Below are positions 8,183-17,596 of a stretch of 64,000 nt of DNA, one piece after another. Within the stretch, counting starts at the first letter, position 1. The number at the start of each line of letters is the position of its first letter. The stretch is from the NCBI RefSeq assembly GCF_013416325.1, contig NZ_JACCGK010000011.1, positions 124,001-188,000 on the forward strand, in the 5' to 3' direction. Source of the DNA: Vreelandella sedimenti (GTDB lineage: Bacteria; Pseudomonadota; Gammaproteobacteria; Pseudomonadales; Halomonadaceae). The position numbers and the translations under genes were made by a program. The notes beneath the pieces are model-generated. The model did not search any database, was not told the origin of the DNA, and was given only the letters and a program-made list of their open reading frames with translations.

Positions 8183-9079
8183 ATGACCGTCAAACAGCTG
8201 CGCGCCTTTCTGGCGGTCGCCCAAACCCTCAGCTTTACTCAAGCCTGCGAGCGCCTGCATTTATCCCAACCAGCACTAAGTCTTGCGATTAAAGGCCTGG
8301 AAGAGTCCCTGGGTGGCAAACTGCTTATTCGGAGCACCCGCAACGTCAGATTAACCCCAGAAGGCGAGTCGCTACTACCGCTAGCCAAACACTTGCTGGC
8401 TCAGTGGGACAATACCGAGGAGCGCTTACGCCAACGTTTCACCCTTCAACTTGGGCGGCTGAGCGTCGCGGCGATGCCCGCCTTTGCTTGTAACTTACTC
8501 CCTGCGGCGCTGGTTAAATTTCGCCATGAACACCCCAAAGTCAATATTACCGTACACGATGTTATCAACGAGGAGGTTACCGCCATGGTGCGCTCTCGTC
8601 AGGTTGAGATGGGGATTGCTTTTTCACCGGAGGGAACCGGCAGCCTGCTCTTTACACCGCTGTTTGAAGACCACTTTGTGGCTGTCGTGCCACCTGACTC
8701 TTCGTTAATCCAGGCCTCTCAGTTGACCTGGTCAACGCTGCTCCACCACGATTTCATTACCCTTCAACGCCCCTCCATGGTGCGTCGCTTATTGGAACAG
8801 GAACTGGGCAAGCAAAATATGGAGCTAACGGTAGCCTTTGAAAGCCACCAGCTCTCAACAGTGGGGAGAATGGTCGCTGACGGCCTGGGCGTCAGTGCGG
8901 TGCCTTCCATGTGCATTCGTCAAATGCATGAATTGGGCGCTCGCTGCATACCGCTGACAGCGCCCGCTATCTCCTGCCGCGTCGGCATTTTGACCCACCA
9001 AGAGCTCTCCGTAGCCGCCCACGCACTGCGCACCGTTCTCTTGAACACCGTCCAAGCCCCTTCACTGCCGCTCGTATAA
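8183..9079 (+). CDS. LysR-family regulator divergent from scoAB
   Basis: This is a 298-residue LysR protein. The N-terminal winged HTH reads TVKQLRAFLAVAQTLSFTQACERLHLSQPALS, with the usual linker helix, and the periplasmic-binding-like effector domain starts near residue 90. It is transcribed away from scoAB, so the simplest reading is control of ketone-body use in response to a pathway acid. The start has AAAAGG ten bases upstream. The long AT-rich stretch before it (8125-8165) is typical of a regulated promoter. The effector is unknown. Confidence 0.85.
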   Translation: MTVKQLRAFLAVAQTLSFTQACERLHLSQPALSLAIKGLEESLGGKLLIRSTRNVRLTPEGESLLPLAKHLLAQWDNTEERLRQRFTLQLGRLSVAAMPAFACNLLPAALVKFRHEHPKVNITVHDVINEEVTAMVRSRQVEMGIAFSPEGTGSLLFTPLFEDHFVAVVPPDSSLIQASQLTWSTLLHHDFITLQRPSMVRRLLEQELGKQNMELTVAFESHQLSTVGRMVADGLGVSAVPSMCIRQMHELGARCIPLTAPAISCRVGILTHQELSVAAHALRTVLLNTVQAPSLPLV

Positions 9080-9185
9080 AACATCATCAAGCTAATGAAT
9101 TGCTGTAGGTTTCTGCTGGGCAGCGTGGCTAGGATCCTTTAGCATTCAGTATTACGTTATTGGTCTGACGGCAAGGAAACGCGGT

Positions 9186-10067
9186 ATGCCTATTTTAAAG
9201 GGGCTGATTAGCGCGCTGCTGCTAACGCTCAACACACTGTTCTGGGGCGTACCTCTCATTCTGCTGACGCTACTTAAAGTCATTGCCCCAGGGCAGCGGC
9301 TTAAGCAGTTAGTGTTGCAGGGGCTGAATGGCGTTGCGCTTAACTGGATAGGCGTTAACCTTTGGTGGATGCGGCATTGGCTCAAACCCGTGCTACACGC
9401 CAGCGTACCTGATAATTTGAGCCCACAGCAGTGGTGGTTGGTGATATCCAACCATCGCAGTTGGACGGATATCTTTATGCTGTTGATGGCGTTGCATCGG
9501 CGTATCCCCATGCCACGTTTTTTCTTAAAACGTCAATTAATCTGGATCCCCATCGTAGGGTTGGCTTTTTGGGCGCTAGAATTTCCTTTTATGCGCCGCT
9601 TTAGCCGCGAACAAGTCGCTAAAAATCCTAAACTGGCCACCATTGATCGAGCGGCTACCGAACGGATGTGTCAGCAGGCAAGGCTCTCGCCCATTGCGAT
9701 TTTTAATTTTGTCGAGGGCACCCGTTTTTCGGTTGCCAAACGCGATGCCCAGCAGAGCCCCTACCGCCACTTATTACGCCCTAAAGCGGGCGGCATTGCT
9801 CAAGTACTTAGTCTGCTAGGCAACCAATTGGATGGTATCCTGGATGTGACGATCAGCTACGCTAACCCCTCGCCGACGTTTTGGGGCTTTTTATGCGGCA
9901 GAGAGGCACCCATAACATTACAGGCACGGCAACTCAGCATTCCTGAGTGGATGTACGCATCAGAAAACCACGAAGAAAAGCAGCATAAGGAACGCTTCCA
10001 CACATGGATCAATGCACTCTGGTTGGAAAAAGATGGCATGCTGGACAGCCGAACCGATCACGCCTAG
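9186..10067 (+). CDS. 1-acylglycerol-3-phosphate O-acyltransferase family protein (YihG/PlsC-like)
   Basis: This is a 293-residue inner-membrane acyltransferase. One N-terminal hydrophobic segment (about 8-30) is followed by the catalytic NHRSWTD (HX4D), the substrate loop around PRFFLKRQL and the FVEGTRFS (EGTR) phosphate-binding motif. The family transfers acyl groups from acyl-ACP or acyl-CoA to lysophosphatidic acid. Its architecture is closer to YihG/YihG-like enzymes than to PlsC proper (long N-terminal helix, proline-rich middle). AAGGAA lies upstream of the ATG. Its 3' end overlaps the next gene by 64 bp, implying coupled expression. Confidence 0.85.
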   Translation: MPILKGLISALLLTLNTLFWGVPLILLTLLKVIAPGQRLKQLVLQGLNGVALNWIGVNLWWMRHWLKPVLHASVPDNLSPQQWWLVISNHRSWTDIFMLLMALHRRIPMPRFFLKRQLIWIPIVGLAFWALEFPFMRRFSREQVAKNPKLATIDRAATERMCQQARLSPIAIFNFVEGTRFSVAKRDAQQSPYRHLLRPKAGGIAQVLSLLGNQLDGILDVTISYANPSPTFWGFLCGREAPITLQARQLSIPEWMYASENHEEKQHKERFHTWINALWLEKDGMLDSRTDHA

Positions 10068-10981
10068 TCGGCTGGCTCATTGCTTGGCTGTTAGCGGGAC
10101 TACTGACCGGCTGTTCCAGCGCTCCTCCATCGTCATCCCAGCGAGCGGCCGCTCCTAGCGCCAGCCAGATCAGTGGCGACTGGGTGCAGGTGCAGCGTGG
10201 CGACACGCTGGGTAAGCTGGCGGCCCGGGCTAACGTGCCACTGGAACGCCTGGAGCGCTTTAACCCAGGTGCCGATACGCGGCGCCTGGAAATTGGGCAA
10301 CGTCTATTAATTCCTACCCAGCAGGAGCGGGCACCTTCCGGCGGCCCCTACCGCTATCAAATCCGTCCTGGTGATACGTTCTCGAGCATCGCCCGACATT
10401 TTGGCACTACCAGTGGCCGCATTCAGAGTGCCAACCCTAGCGCCTCCCCCACTAATTTGAGAATTGGCCAAATAGTCAGCCTACCCCTTAGCGGTTCAGC
10501 GGCGCGAAGTTCACCTAGAAGCTCAGCAAACAACAGCAGCTCTTCAAGCGCTAACAAGCCTGCCGCTGCACCTGCCAGCAGCGCACCCAGTCAGGCGCTA
10601 CCCTCATCAGCCAGGCGCTGGCCCTGGCCGCTGGAAGACTATCGAGTGGTTCGCCGCTTCGGGCCAGACAGCCGTGGCACCCTGCAGCCCATGCTGCTGG
10701 CTACTCAAGCCGGGGCTCAGGCTAAAGCCGTTGCCCCTGGCGAGGTACGCTTTGCCGACGGTATGCGTCAGCTAGGTGAAGTGGTGATTGTGCACCATGC
10801 CGATAACCTCCAGACCGTATACGCGCTTTGCGAGCGCATTTTGGTCGAGGTAGGCAAACAGGTTAGCGCCGGAGACCCGCTTTGTGAGGTAGGTCAAAGC
10901 AGTGCCACCCAACGCTATGATCTACTCTTTGATCTGCGCCAAGGCGGTAAACCCATCGATCCCAAGCAGGTTCTGCGCTAA
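10004..10981 (+). CDS. LysM/LytM-domain lipoprotein, degenerate M23 (NlpD/EnvC-like)
   Basis: This is a 325-residue exported lipoprotein. The signal ends in LLTGC (lipobox; Cys near 37). LysM domains lie at about 58-105 and 113-160, then a Ser/Ala/Pro linker, then an LytM domain (about 205-325). The zinc ligands of active M23 peptidases are missing: the usual YaHl reads YALC and the usual HxH/HFEIR segment reads YDLLFDLR. Such degenerate proteins in enterobacteria (EnvC, NlpD) activate cell-wall amidases rather than cutting peptidoglycan, and the same role is likely here. The ATG at 10004 lies inside the acyltransferase gene with AAGGAA upstream at long spacing. Confidence 0.8.
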   Translation: MDQCTLVGKRWHAGQPNRSRLVGWLIAWLLAGLLTGCSSAPPSSSQRAAAPSASQISGDWVQVQRGDTLGKLAARANVPLERLERFNPGADTRRLEIGQRLLIPTQQERAPSGGPYRYQIRPGDTFSSIARHFGTTSGRIQSANPSASPTNLRIGQIVSLPLSGSAARSSPRSSANNSSSSSANKPAAAPASSAPSQALPSSARRWPWPLEDYRVVRRFGPDSRGTLQPMLLATQAGAQAKAVAPGEVRFADGMRQLGEVVIVHHADNLQTVYALCERILVEVGKQVSAGDPLCEVGQSSATQRYDLLFDLRQGGKPIDPKQVLR

Positions 10982-11031
10982 AACACTTGCTTGATAAACC
11001 GCCCTTCGTAATACTCTCCTTTATAAAGCAA

Positions 11032-11055
11032 CGGCCCCTAGCTAAGCAGGGGCCG
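11032..11055. terminator. hairpin between convergent LytM-lipoprotein and gcvT genes
   Basis: CGGCCCCT (11032-11039) pairs perfectly with AGGGGCCG (11048-11055) across 8 nt. On the minus strand it is followed by TTGCTTTATAAAG, so it best fits termination of gcvT. Confidence 0.55.
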
Positions 11056-11074
11056 CGGGTAGATGGGCGCGCTT

Positions 11075-12187
11075 CTAGCCGCGATAGTAGCCCGGCTTTA
11101 CAAACGGCGTGGGAGTTACCACCATAGGTAACTGTTTACCGCGTACCACCGCGAATACAGTACTTTGCGGTGCTTCCAGCTCGCGAGTGACATAACCCAT
11201 CGCCACAGGCTTACCGACGCTGGGACCAAAGCTGCCGGAGGTAACGATTCCAACCTCATTGCCTGCCTCATCCACAAGCGGCGCGCCCTCACGCACCGGC
11301 GCACGGCCTTCAGCTAACAGCCCAACACGCTTGCGGGTGTGATCTTTGGCATCGACCTGATGAAGAATCACATTGGCGCCTGGAAAACCTCCGGGCCGAT
11401 CACCACCACGGCGACGTGGTTTGCCAATCGCCCAGATTAGACCTGCTTCTACCGGGGTGGTTTGCTCATCCATATCGTGGCCATAGAGGCATAAACCCGT
11501 TTCCAAACGCAGCGAATCCCGCGCTCCCAGGCCAATCGCTTCGACTTCGGGCTCAGCTATCAGCTGCTCAGCAAAGGCTTCGCAAGCATCGGCGGCGACG
11601 GAAATTTCAAAACCATCTTCACCGGTATAGCCGCTGCGGCTCACCCACACCTCCTGCCCGGCAATGGTAAAGCGTCCATGCTGCATAAACACAAGCTCAC
11701 AGGCTTCAGGGCAAAGCCGCTGCATGACATCCCGCGCCTGAGGCCCTTGCAGCGCCAGTAAGCCACGATCCAAGGGTTCAATTGTATGGGTTGACGCCAA
11801 ATTGAGGCGTAGGTGAGCCAAGTCCTGTTCTTTGCAGGCTGCGTTCACTACCAAATAGAAGTGATCACCCGCATTGACCACCATTAGGTCGTCAATAATG
11901 CCGCCTTCTGTGTTGGTGAACAGTCCGTAACGTTGGCCACCTTTCTCGAGGCCCACCAAATCGGCAGGAATCAAGGTTTCCAGGGCTTCAGCCACGCCGT
12001 CACCGGAAACGCTGATTTGCCCCATATGGGAGACATCGAACAGCCCGCACTTTTGACGGGTGTGCTCATGCTCTTTTTTGACCCCCAGCGGATACTGCAC
12101 CGGCATATCGTAGCCAGCAAAAGGTACCATCTTGGCGCCTAGCTTGAGGTGCAACGCATGCAGAGGCGTTTGCTTTAATTCAGACAT
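11075..12187 (-). CDS. gcvT: aminomethyltransferase (glycine cleavage T protein)
   Basis: This is the 370-residue tetrahydrofolate-dependent T protein, which takes the aminomethyl group from lipoyl-GcvH and releases ammonia and methylene-THF. GYDMPVQYPLG, the FDVSHMGQ motif, SRSGYTGEDGFE and the GLGARDSLRLE segment (folate-site Asp) are all present, and the C-terminal barrel domain ends VKPGYYRG. AAGGAA precedes the ATG. Unlike the enteric gcvTHP operon, gcvT here runs opposite to gcvH and gcvP and is separated from them by a symporter gene with its own terminator, so it has an independent promoter. Confidence 0.93.
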   Translation of the reverse strand: MSELKQTPLHALHLKLGAKMVPFAGYDMPVQYPLGVKKEHEHTRQKCGLFDVSHMGQISVSGDGVAEALETLIPADLVGLEKGGQRYGLFTNTEGGIIDDLMVVNAGDHFYLVVNAACKEQDLAHLRLNLASTHTIEPLDRGLLALQGPQARDVMQRLCPEACELVFMQHGRFTIAGQEVWVSRSGYTGEDGFEISVAADACEAFAEQLIAEPEVEAIGLGARDSLRLETGLCLYGHDMDEQTTPVEAGLIWAIGKPRRRGGDRPGGFPGANVILHQVDAKDHTRKRVGLLAEGRAPVREGAPLVDEAGNEVGIVTSGSFGPSVGKPVAMGYVTRELEAPQSTVFAVVRGKQLPMVVTPTPFVKPGYYRG

Positions 12188-12229
12188 AGGGGCTTTCCTT
12201 ACTCAAAAGTGTTCGCTCAAAAAAGAGAA

Positions 12230-12258
12230 CGGGAAGCCACTAAGTAAGTGTCTTCCCG
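12230..12258 (-). terminator. rho-independent terminator of the alanine/glycine symporter gene
   Basis: Read on the minus strand, CGGGAAG and CTTCCCG form a stem, extended by CACT/AGTG after a one-base mismatch, followed by TTCTCTTTTTT. It lies between the symporter stop and the gcvT start, separating the two transcripts. Confidence 0.75.
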
Positions 12259-12310
12259 ACTCTCCTGTTATTCACGTTCACCTACAGCGCCGATGAACGC
12301 GCTGCGGGTA

Positions 12311-13720
12311 TTATTGGTCGTGATCCAGTTCTTCACCCGGCAATACGTCTTTGCCGTCGAAATAGTCCTTGGTTAGCTTAAAGACTACCGGCGAAAGCAG
12401 TGCCAAGGCAATCAAGTTCGGGATCGCCATCATGGCGTTGAAGGTATCCGCCATGAGCCAGATAAAGCCCAGTTGAGCGATGGCGCCCAGCGGTATAGCC
12501 AGAACGAACAGCACCCGATAGATCATAATGGAGCGAGTACCAAACAGGAACTGGCAGCACTTCTCACCGTAAAATGACCAGCCTAGGATGGTGGTAAAAG
12601 CAAAAATCGCCAACGCAATGGCGACGATCTGATTACCAAAGCCAGGCAGCGCAGCATCAAACGAAAGCGCGGTCAGCGACGCCCCCGCTTCGCCCTCTTG
12701 CCAAACTGTTGAGGTCAAAATCACCAGCGCGGTAATCGTGCACACAATAATGGTATCGATAAAGGTGCCCAGCATTGCGATTAAGCCCTGGCGCACCGGA
12801 TTTTTGGTTTTGGCCGCCGCGTGGGCGATAGGCGCACTTCCCAAACCCGCTTCATTGGAGAAGATACCGCGTGCCACACCAAAACGAATCGCCGCCATGA
12901 CGGCAGCACCCGCGAAACCACCTGCGGCCGCCATGGGGTTGAAGGCATAGTAGAAGATCATACCAAAGGCTTCACCGATCTGCCCGGCATTGACGATCAA
13001 TACCAACAAGCCAGCCACTACGTAGGCAATGCCCATAACCGGCACCAACTTGCCCGCCACTTTAGCAATACGCTTGATACCACCCAGAATCACCGCGCCA
13101 GCCAGCACCATAATGACCACACCCGTGAGCCAGTGCGGCACGCCGAAGGTGGCGTCCATGGCGTCAGCAACGGAGTTGGACTGAACGGTATTGCCGATCC
13201 CAAAGGCAGCGACAGCGCCAAAAAACGAGAACAGGCCGCCCAACCATAACCACTTTTTACCCAGGCCATTCTTAATGTAAAACATCGGCCCGCCCACGTG
13301 GTAACCGGTGCTATCGGTTTCACGATAGCGCACGGCCAGCACCGCTTCGGCAAATTTAGTGGCCATACCCACCAGTGCAGTAATCCACATCCAAAACACA
13401 GCGCCAGGGCCACCTAACGCAATGGCTGTAGCGACACCGGCAATATTACCGGTACCGATGGTCGCTGAGAGTGCGGTCATCAAGGCATCAAAAGGAGATA
13501 TTTCCCCTTCGTCTCCTTCTTTGGCAACTGCCGCTTTACCCACCTCTGGTTTCGCGTCACGCCCCGCCCACATTAGCTTGAAACCCATGCCGAGCTTTCT
13601 AATCGGCATCAGTTTCAAGCCAAGCTGCAGGTAAATCCCCACACCGAGTAGCAGAATCAACATGACGGGCCCCCAGACCACGCCGTTGATCGCCCCTAAG
13701 AGGCTAGTTAATGCTTCCAT
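12311..13720 (-). CDS. alanine/glycine:Na+ symporter (AGCS family)
   Basis: This is a 469-residue inner-membrane symporter with about ten hydrophobic segments. The family signatures GTGNIAGVATAIALGGPGAVFWMW and FSNEAGLGSAPIAHAAAKT are clear (first quoted here only as its landmark, near residues 90-113). AGCS proteins import alanine or glycine with sodium, fitting a halophile and the adjacent glycine-cleavage genes. Two ATGs are possible: the one at 13720 has GAGGAG at ideal spacing, whereas the one at 13726 lies directly on that GAGGAG. The acidic C terminus (EELDHDQ) is cytoplasmic. Confidence 0.9.
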   Translation of the reverse strand: MEALTSLLGAINGVVWGPVMLILLLGVGIYLQLGLKLMPIRKLGMGFKLMWAGRDAKPEVGKAAVAKEGDEGEISPFDALMTALSATIGTGNIAGVATAIALGGPGAVFWMWITALVGMATKFAEAVLAVRYRETDSTGYHVGGPMFYIKNGLGKKWLWLGGLFSFFGAVAAFGIGNTVQSNSVADAMDATFGVPHWLTGVVIMVLAGAVILGGIKRIAKVAGKLVPVMGIAYVVAGLLVLIVNAGQIGEAFGMIFYYAFNPMAAAGGFAGAAVMAAIRFGVARGIFSNEAGLGSAPIAHAAAKTKNPVRQGLIAMLGTFIDTIIVCTITALVILTSTVWQEGEAGASLTALSFDAALPGFGNQIVAIALAIFAFTTILGWSFYGEKCCQFLFGTRSIMIYRVLFVLAIPLGAIAQLGFIWLMADTFNAMMAIPNLIALALLSPVVFKLTKDYFDGKDVLPGEELDHDQ

Positions 13721-13726
13721 GTTCAT

Positions 13727-14109
13727 CTCCTCGCTTTGTTGGTATGCAATGTTGGTGTGTATTATTGGCTTGTTGCGATTAGGGCTAGTCCTAACGTCGC
13801 TATTGTTGGTTAGCGCACGATTTGAATGTTTTACACCATAAACTTAGCTAGCATCTAGGGTGATGTCGCTTGTGCATAGAGGATACCGCTTTTTTCATAA
13901 CCCGATCTTCCGCACAAACCCGGCAAAAAATACCTGAACCGATAACGCTACTAAGCAAGCTTTGAAGCAACGAAGAAATTTGTTTCCGATTGGAAACACG
14001 TTAACATGCTTGCTTATTCGCTCGATCTACCCCAGTCACTAGTCGCCAAGGTGAACGACAACCGCTAGTATGCTCGGGCCCAGAAAACTGTTTCATATAG
14101 GAAAACACC
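13727..14109. promoter_or_regulatory. divergent control region between symporter and gcvH
   Basis: These 383 bp hold no gene. Two palindromes stand out: TTAGGGCTAGTCCTAA at 13779-13794 (one mismatched pair) near the symporter start, and GTTTCC-GATT-GGAAAC at 13982-13997 about 113 bp before gcvH. Either could bind a regulator of glycine metabolism. I looked for the conserved core of a glycine riboswitch on both strands and did not find it. Confidence 0.4.
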
Positions 14110-14499
14110 ATGAGCAATCTTCCTACCAATCTTCGTTACGCGGAAAGCCACGAGTGGGTGCTGGATAATAAAGACGGCACTGTGACCGTAGGCATAACCG
14201 ATCACGCCCAGCAGGCGCTCGGCGATGTCGTGTTTGTTGAACTGCCTGAAGTGGGAACAGCGCTGAGCAAAGGGCAAGAGTTTGGCGTTATCGAATCGGT
14301 AAAAGCTGCTTCTGATCTCTACTCGCCGGTTGTTGGCGAAGTCATTGAGGTCAATGACGCGCTTGAAGACGCCCCTGAAACAGTCAATGAAGCGCCTTAC
14401 GAAGGCGGCTGGATTATGAAAGTGCGCTTAGACAGCGATTCACTTGATGGCCTGCTCGACGCAGATGCCTACCAAGCAACGCTTAGCGCTGACGATTAA
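14110..14499 (+). CDS. gcvH: glycine cleavage system H protein
   Basis: This is the 129-residue lipoyl carrier that shuttles the aminomethyl group between GcvP, GcvT and lipoamide dehydrogenase. The lipoylation site is Lys65 in IESVKAASDLYSP, and the N-terminal RYAESHEWV and C-terminal YEGGWIMKV segments are standard. The start follows ATAGGAAAACACC. A hairpin at 14532-14557 separates it from gcvP and may reduce read-through, which would make more H than P protein. Confidence 0.95.
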   Translation: MSNLPTNLRYAESHEWVLDNKDGTVTVGITDHAQQALGDVVFVELPEVGTALSKGQEFGVIESVKAASDLYSPVVGEVIEVNDALEDAPETVNEAPYEGGWIMKVRLDSDSLDGLLDADAYQATLSADD

Positions 14500-14531
14500 A
14501 GGCTGTAGCTGAATCATATACATATATTAGG

Positions 14532-14557
14532 GCCTGCCTTTATCCTTTATGGCAGGC
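14532..14557 (+). terminator. hairpin between gcvH and gcvP
   Basis: GCCTGCC (14532-14538) pairs with GGCAGGC (14551-14557) across 12 nt, followed by TCTTCGTTT. The weak T-tail suggests partial termination rather than a full stop. Confidence 0.5.
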
Positions 14558-14608
14558 TCTTCGTTTAACGCCCTGCACGGTTCTCTCTTAACGTCCGGAA
14601 TCTTCTTC

Positions 14609-17503
14609 ATGTCTCTTGAAACACGCCGTCTGGCCGAGCTGGCCGATCACGATGCTTTTATCAAACGTCATAATGGTCCAAGTCAAGATGACGTGGCCAC
14701 CATGTTAAAAGCGCTCAACATGCAGCACATGGAAGATCTGATTGAACAGACCGTGCCGAGCGATATCCGCCTTGGCCGTGAGCTAGCGCTTGATGAACCG
14801 CGCAGCGAATCAGAGGCGCTAGAGTACCTAGCACAGCTAGCGCGGCAGAACCGTGTGACTAAAAGCTATATTGGCCAGGGCTACTACGGCACCCATATGC
14901 CCGCGGTGATTCAGCGCAACGTATTGGAAAACCCGGGCTGGTACACGGCTTATACCCCCTACCAACCGGAGATTTCTCAAGGACGCCTGGAAGGCTTGCT
15001 CAACTTCCAGCAAGTAGTCATGGATTTAACCGGCATGGAGCTGGCGAATGCGTCACTGCTCGACGAAGCCACCGCTGCCGCAGAAGCCATGGCGCTGTGT
15101 AAGCGCGGCAATAAGAAGAGCAAATCCAACGCTTTCTTCGTCGCCGATGACGTTTTCCCGCAAACGCTGGATGTCGTTAAAACCCGTGCCGAGTTCTTTG
15201 GCTTTGAGCTTATCACTGGCCCTGCAGAAGAGTTGGCCAGCCACGATGTGTTTGGAGCCCTGGTTCAGTACCCGTCGGCCAGCGGTGAGGTTCGTGATTT
15301 ATCACCGCTGTTAAAGTCGGCCACCGACCGCAACATCATGACCTGTGTGGCCACCGACCTTTTGAGCCTTGTGCTTCTGAAAGAGCCCGGCAGACTGGGC
15401 GCTGACATTGTGGTAGGCAACTCCCAACGCTTTGGCGTGCCCATGGGCTTTGGTGGCCCTCACGCGGCGTTCTTTGCTACATCCGACAAGCTCAAGCGCT
15501 CGATTCCAGGACGCATTATCGGCGTCTCCAAAGATAGCCGTGGCAATACGGCGCTGCGTATGGCGATGCAGACCCGCGAGCAGCATATCCGCCGCGAGAA
15601 AGCGACCTCCAACATCTGTACCGCCCAGGCGCTTCTGGCCAACATCGCAGGCTTTTATGCCACCTATCACGGTGCAGAAGGGTTGCGCAAAATTGCCGGC
15701 CGCGTTCATCGCCTAGCCTGCCTGCTTGCCGAAGGCCTTAAGCAGGCAGGCGTATCGCTCGCTCATGACAGCTGGTTTGATACGCTACGCCTGACGGGCG
15801 TTGATGCAGGTAAGATCCATGGCCGAGCCATGACCCATGATATTAATCTGCACTACTTCGGCAATGGCGATGTCGGTATTAGCCTGGATGAAACCACCAC
15901 CGCCCACGATGTAGCCACATTGTTTGATGTGCTGCTGGGCGATGAGCACGGCCTTGCCGTTGCAGTATTGGACGAGCAAGTGGTAGCTAGCGGCGCTTCC
16001 GGCATTCCGGCTTCATGCCAGCGCGAAAGCGACTTCTTGAGCCATCCCACCTTTAACCGCTACCGCAGCGAAACCGAAATGCTGCGCTACTTAAAGCGTC
16101 TTGAGAATAAGGATCTGTCGCTTGCCCATGCGATGATTCCGCTCGGTTCCTGCACCATGAAGCTCAACGCCACCAGCGAAATGATCCCCGTTTCCTGGCC
16201 CTCGTTTGCGCATCTTCACCCCTTTGCACCTCGCGACCAGGTGGCTGGCTATCATCAAATGATCGACGAGCTCTCGGCCTTCCTGGTCGAAGTCACTGGT
16301 TACGATCACCTATCGATGCAGCCTAACTCCGGCGCTCAGGGTGAATATGCGGGCCTTGTGGCAATTCGTCGTTACCAAGCGGCCCAAGGCGAAGGCCATC
16401 GCGATGTCTGCTTGATTCCAAGCTCTGCCCACGGCACCAACCCTGCCTCGGCAGCCATGGTGCAAATGAAGGTGGTGGTGGTTGAGTGCGATCAAAACGG
16501 CAATATCGACATAGCGGATTTACGCGCTAAAGCTGAACAGCATAGCGATAAGCTCTCCGCCATTATGCTGACCTACCCATCCACTCACGGGGTGTTTGAA
16601 ACCAGCGTACGCGAAGCGTGCAAGATCGTTCACGACAACGGTGGTCAGGTGTATATCGATGGCGCCAATATGAACGCCCAGGTAGGGCTAACCCGTCCTG
16701 GCGATTTTGGCGGCGATGTGTCTCACCTTAACCTGCACAAAACGTTCTGTATTCCCCACGGCGGCGGCGGCCCGGGCATGGGCCCTATTGGCGTTAAAGC
16801 CCACCTGGTGCCCTACGTTTCAAACCACGTGGTAACGCCCATCAACGGCGTCAACACTGATAGCGGCGCGGTATCCGCAGCCGCGTTTGGCAGTGCCTCA
16901 ATCCTGCCCATTTCCTGGGCCTACATTAAGATGATGGGCGCGCGGGGGCTGCGGGAAGCTACCGAGCTTGCCATTCTAAACGCCAACTACATTGCCAAAC
17001 GATTGGAAGCGGCATACCCGATTCTCTACCGCGGTCAGAACGGTACCGTTGCCCACGAATGCATAATCGATATTCGTCCGCTCAAAGCGGCCTCTGGGAT
17101 TAGCGAGGAGGATATCGCCAAACGTTTGATGGATTATGGTTTTCACGCACCAACCATGTCGTTCCCAGTGCCGGGCACGCTGATGATCGAGCCGACTGAG
17201 TCTGAGTCGCTGTATGAAATTGACCGTTTCTGCGATGCAATGATTGCCATTCGTGACGAGATCGCCCGAGTGGAGAGCGGCGAATGGCCGCTGGATAATA
17301 ATCCGCTGGTCAACGCGCCACATACCCAGGCGGATCTAATGGATAGCGACTGGCAGCGGCCTTATGACCGCCAGTTGGCCGCCTTCCCGACCGCGGCTGT
17401 TCAAGCCGCTAAATACTGGCCCGCGGTTAACCGCGTCGATAACGTTTTCGGTGACCGTCAGTTAATTTGCTCCTGCCCTAGCATCGACGAATATCGCAAC
17501 TAG
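14609..17503 (+). CDS. gcvP: glycine dehydrogenase (decarboxylating), P protein
   Basis: This is a 964-residue fused P protein, which decarboxylates glycine using pyridoxal phosphate and transfers the aminomethyl group to GcvH. The PLP lysine is Lys711 in SHLNLHKTF, followed by the glycine-rich [12 protein letters not shown]. The N-terminal half contains [20 protein letters not shown], and the C-terminal half [12 protein letters not shown] and [13 protein letters not shown]. The start [17 protein letters not shown] at 14609 gives the normal length; a frame extension to 14549 runs through the upstream hairpin and is unlikely. A strong terminator follows. Confidence 0.95.
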   Translation: MSLETRRLAELADHDAFIKRHNGPSQDDVATMLKALNMQHMEDLIEQTVPSDIRLGRELALDEPRSESEALEYLAQLARQNRVTKSYIGQGYYGTHMPAVIQRNVLENPGWYTAYTPYQPEISQGRLEGLLNFQQVVMDLTGMELANASLLDEATAAAEAMALCKRGNKKSKSNAFFVADDVFPQTLDVVKTRAEFFGFELITGPAEELASHDVFGALVQYPSASGEVRDLSPLLKSATDRNIMTCVATDLLSLVLLKEPGRLGADIVVGNSQRFGVPMGFGGPHAAFFATSDKLKRSIPGRIIGVSKDSRGNTALRMAMQTREQHIRREKATSNICTAQALLANIAGFYATYHGAEGLRKIAGRVHRLACLLAEGLKQAGVSLAHDSWFDTLRLTGVDAGKIHGRAMTHDINLHYFGNGDVGISLDETTTAHDVATLFDVLLGDEHGLAVAVLDEQVVASGASGIPASCQRESDFLSHPTFNRYRSETEMLRYLKRLENKDLSLAHAMIPLGSCTMKLNATSEMIPVSWPSFAHLHPFAPRDQVAGYHQMIDELSAFLVEVTGYDHLSMQPNSGAQGEYAGLVAIRRYQAAQGEGHRDVCLIPSSAHGTNPASAAMVQMKVVVVECDQNGNIDIADLRAKAEQHSDKLSAIMLTYPSTHGVFETSVREACKIVHDNGGQVYIDGANMNAQVGLTRPGDFGGDVSHLNLHKTFCIPHGGGGPGMGPIGVKAHLVPYVSNHVVTPINGVNTDSGAVSAAAFGSASILPISWAYIKMMGARGLREATELAILNANYIAKRLEAAYPILYRGQNGTVAHECIIDIRPLKAASGISEEDIAKRLMDYGFHAPTMSFPVPGTLMIEPTESESLYEIDRFCDAMIAIRDEIARVESGEWPLDNNPLVNAPHTQADLMDSDWQRPYDRQLAAFPTAAVQAAKYWPAVNRVDNVFGDRQLICSCPSIDEYRN

Positions 17504-17547
17504 CGGCAAAACTGGCAAGATGTAAAGCGATAGCGCTCTAAGTAACG

Positions 17548-17596
17548 AAAACGCCCTTGGTGCCTAATCAATTAGACGGCATCAAGGGCGTTTTTT
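17548..17596. terminator. strong bidirectional terminator between gcvP and a LysR gene
   Basis: AAAACGCCCTTG (from 17548) pairs with CAAGGGCGTTTT (to 17594), with a further GTGCC/GGCAT-type partial pairing inside the loop. The plus-strand side ends in six Ts and the minus-strand side in TTTTCGTT, so it serves both converging genes. It overlaps the last codons of the LysR gene. Confidence 0.8.

Noticed and set aside
13727-14109. Glycine riboswitch before gcvH or the symporter gene
   Set aside because: The conserved core expected of the class was not found on either strand.
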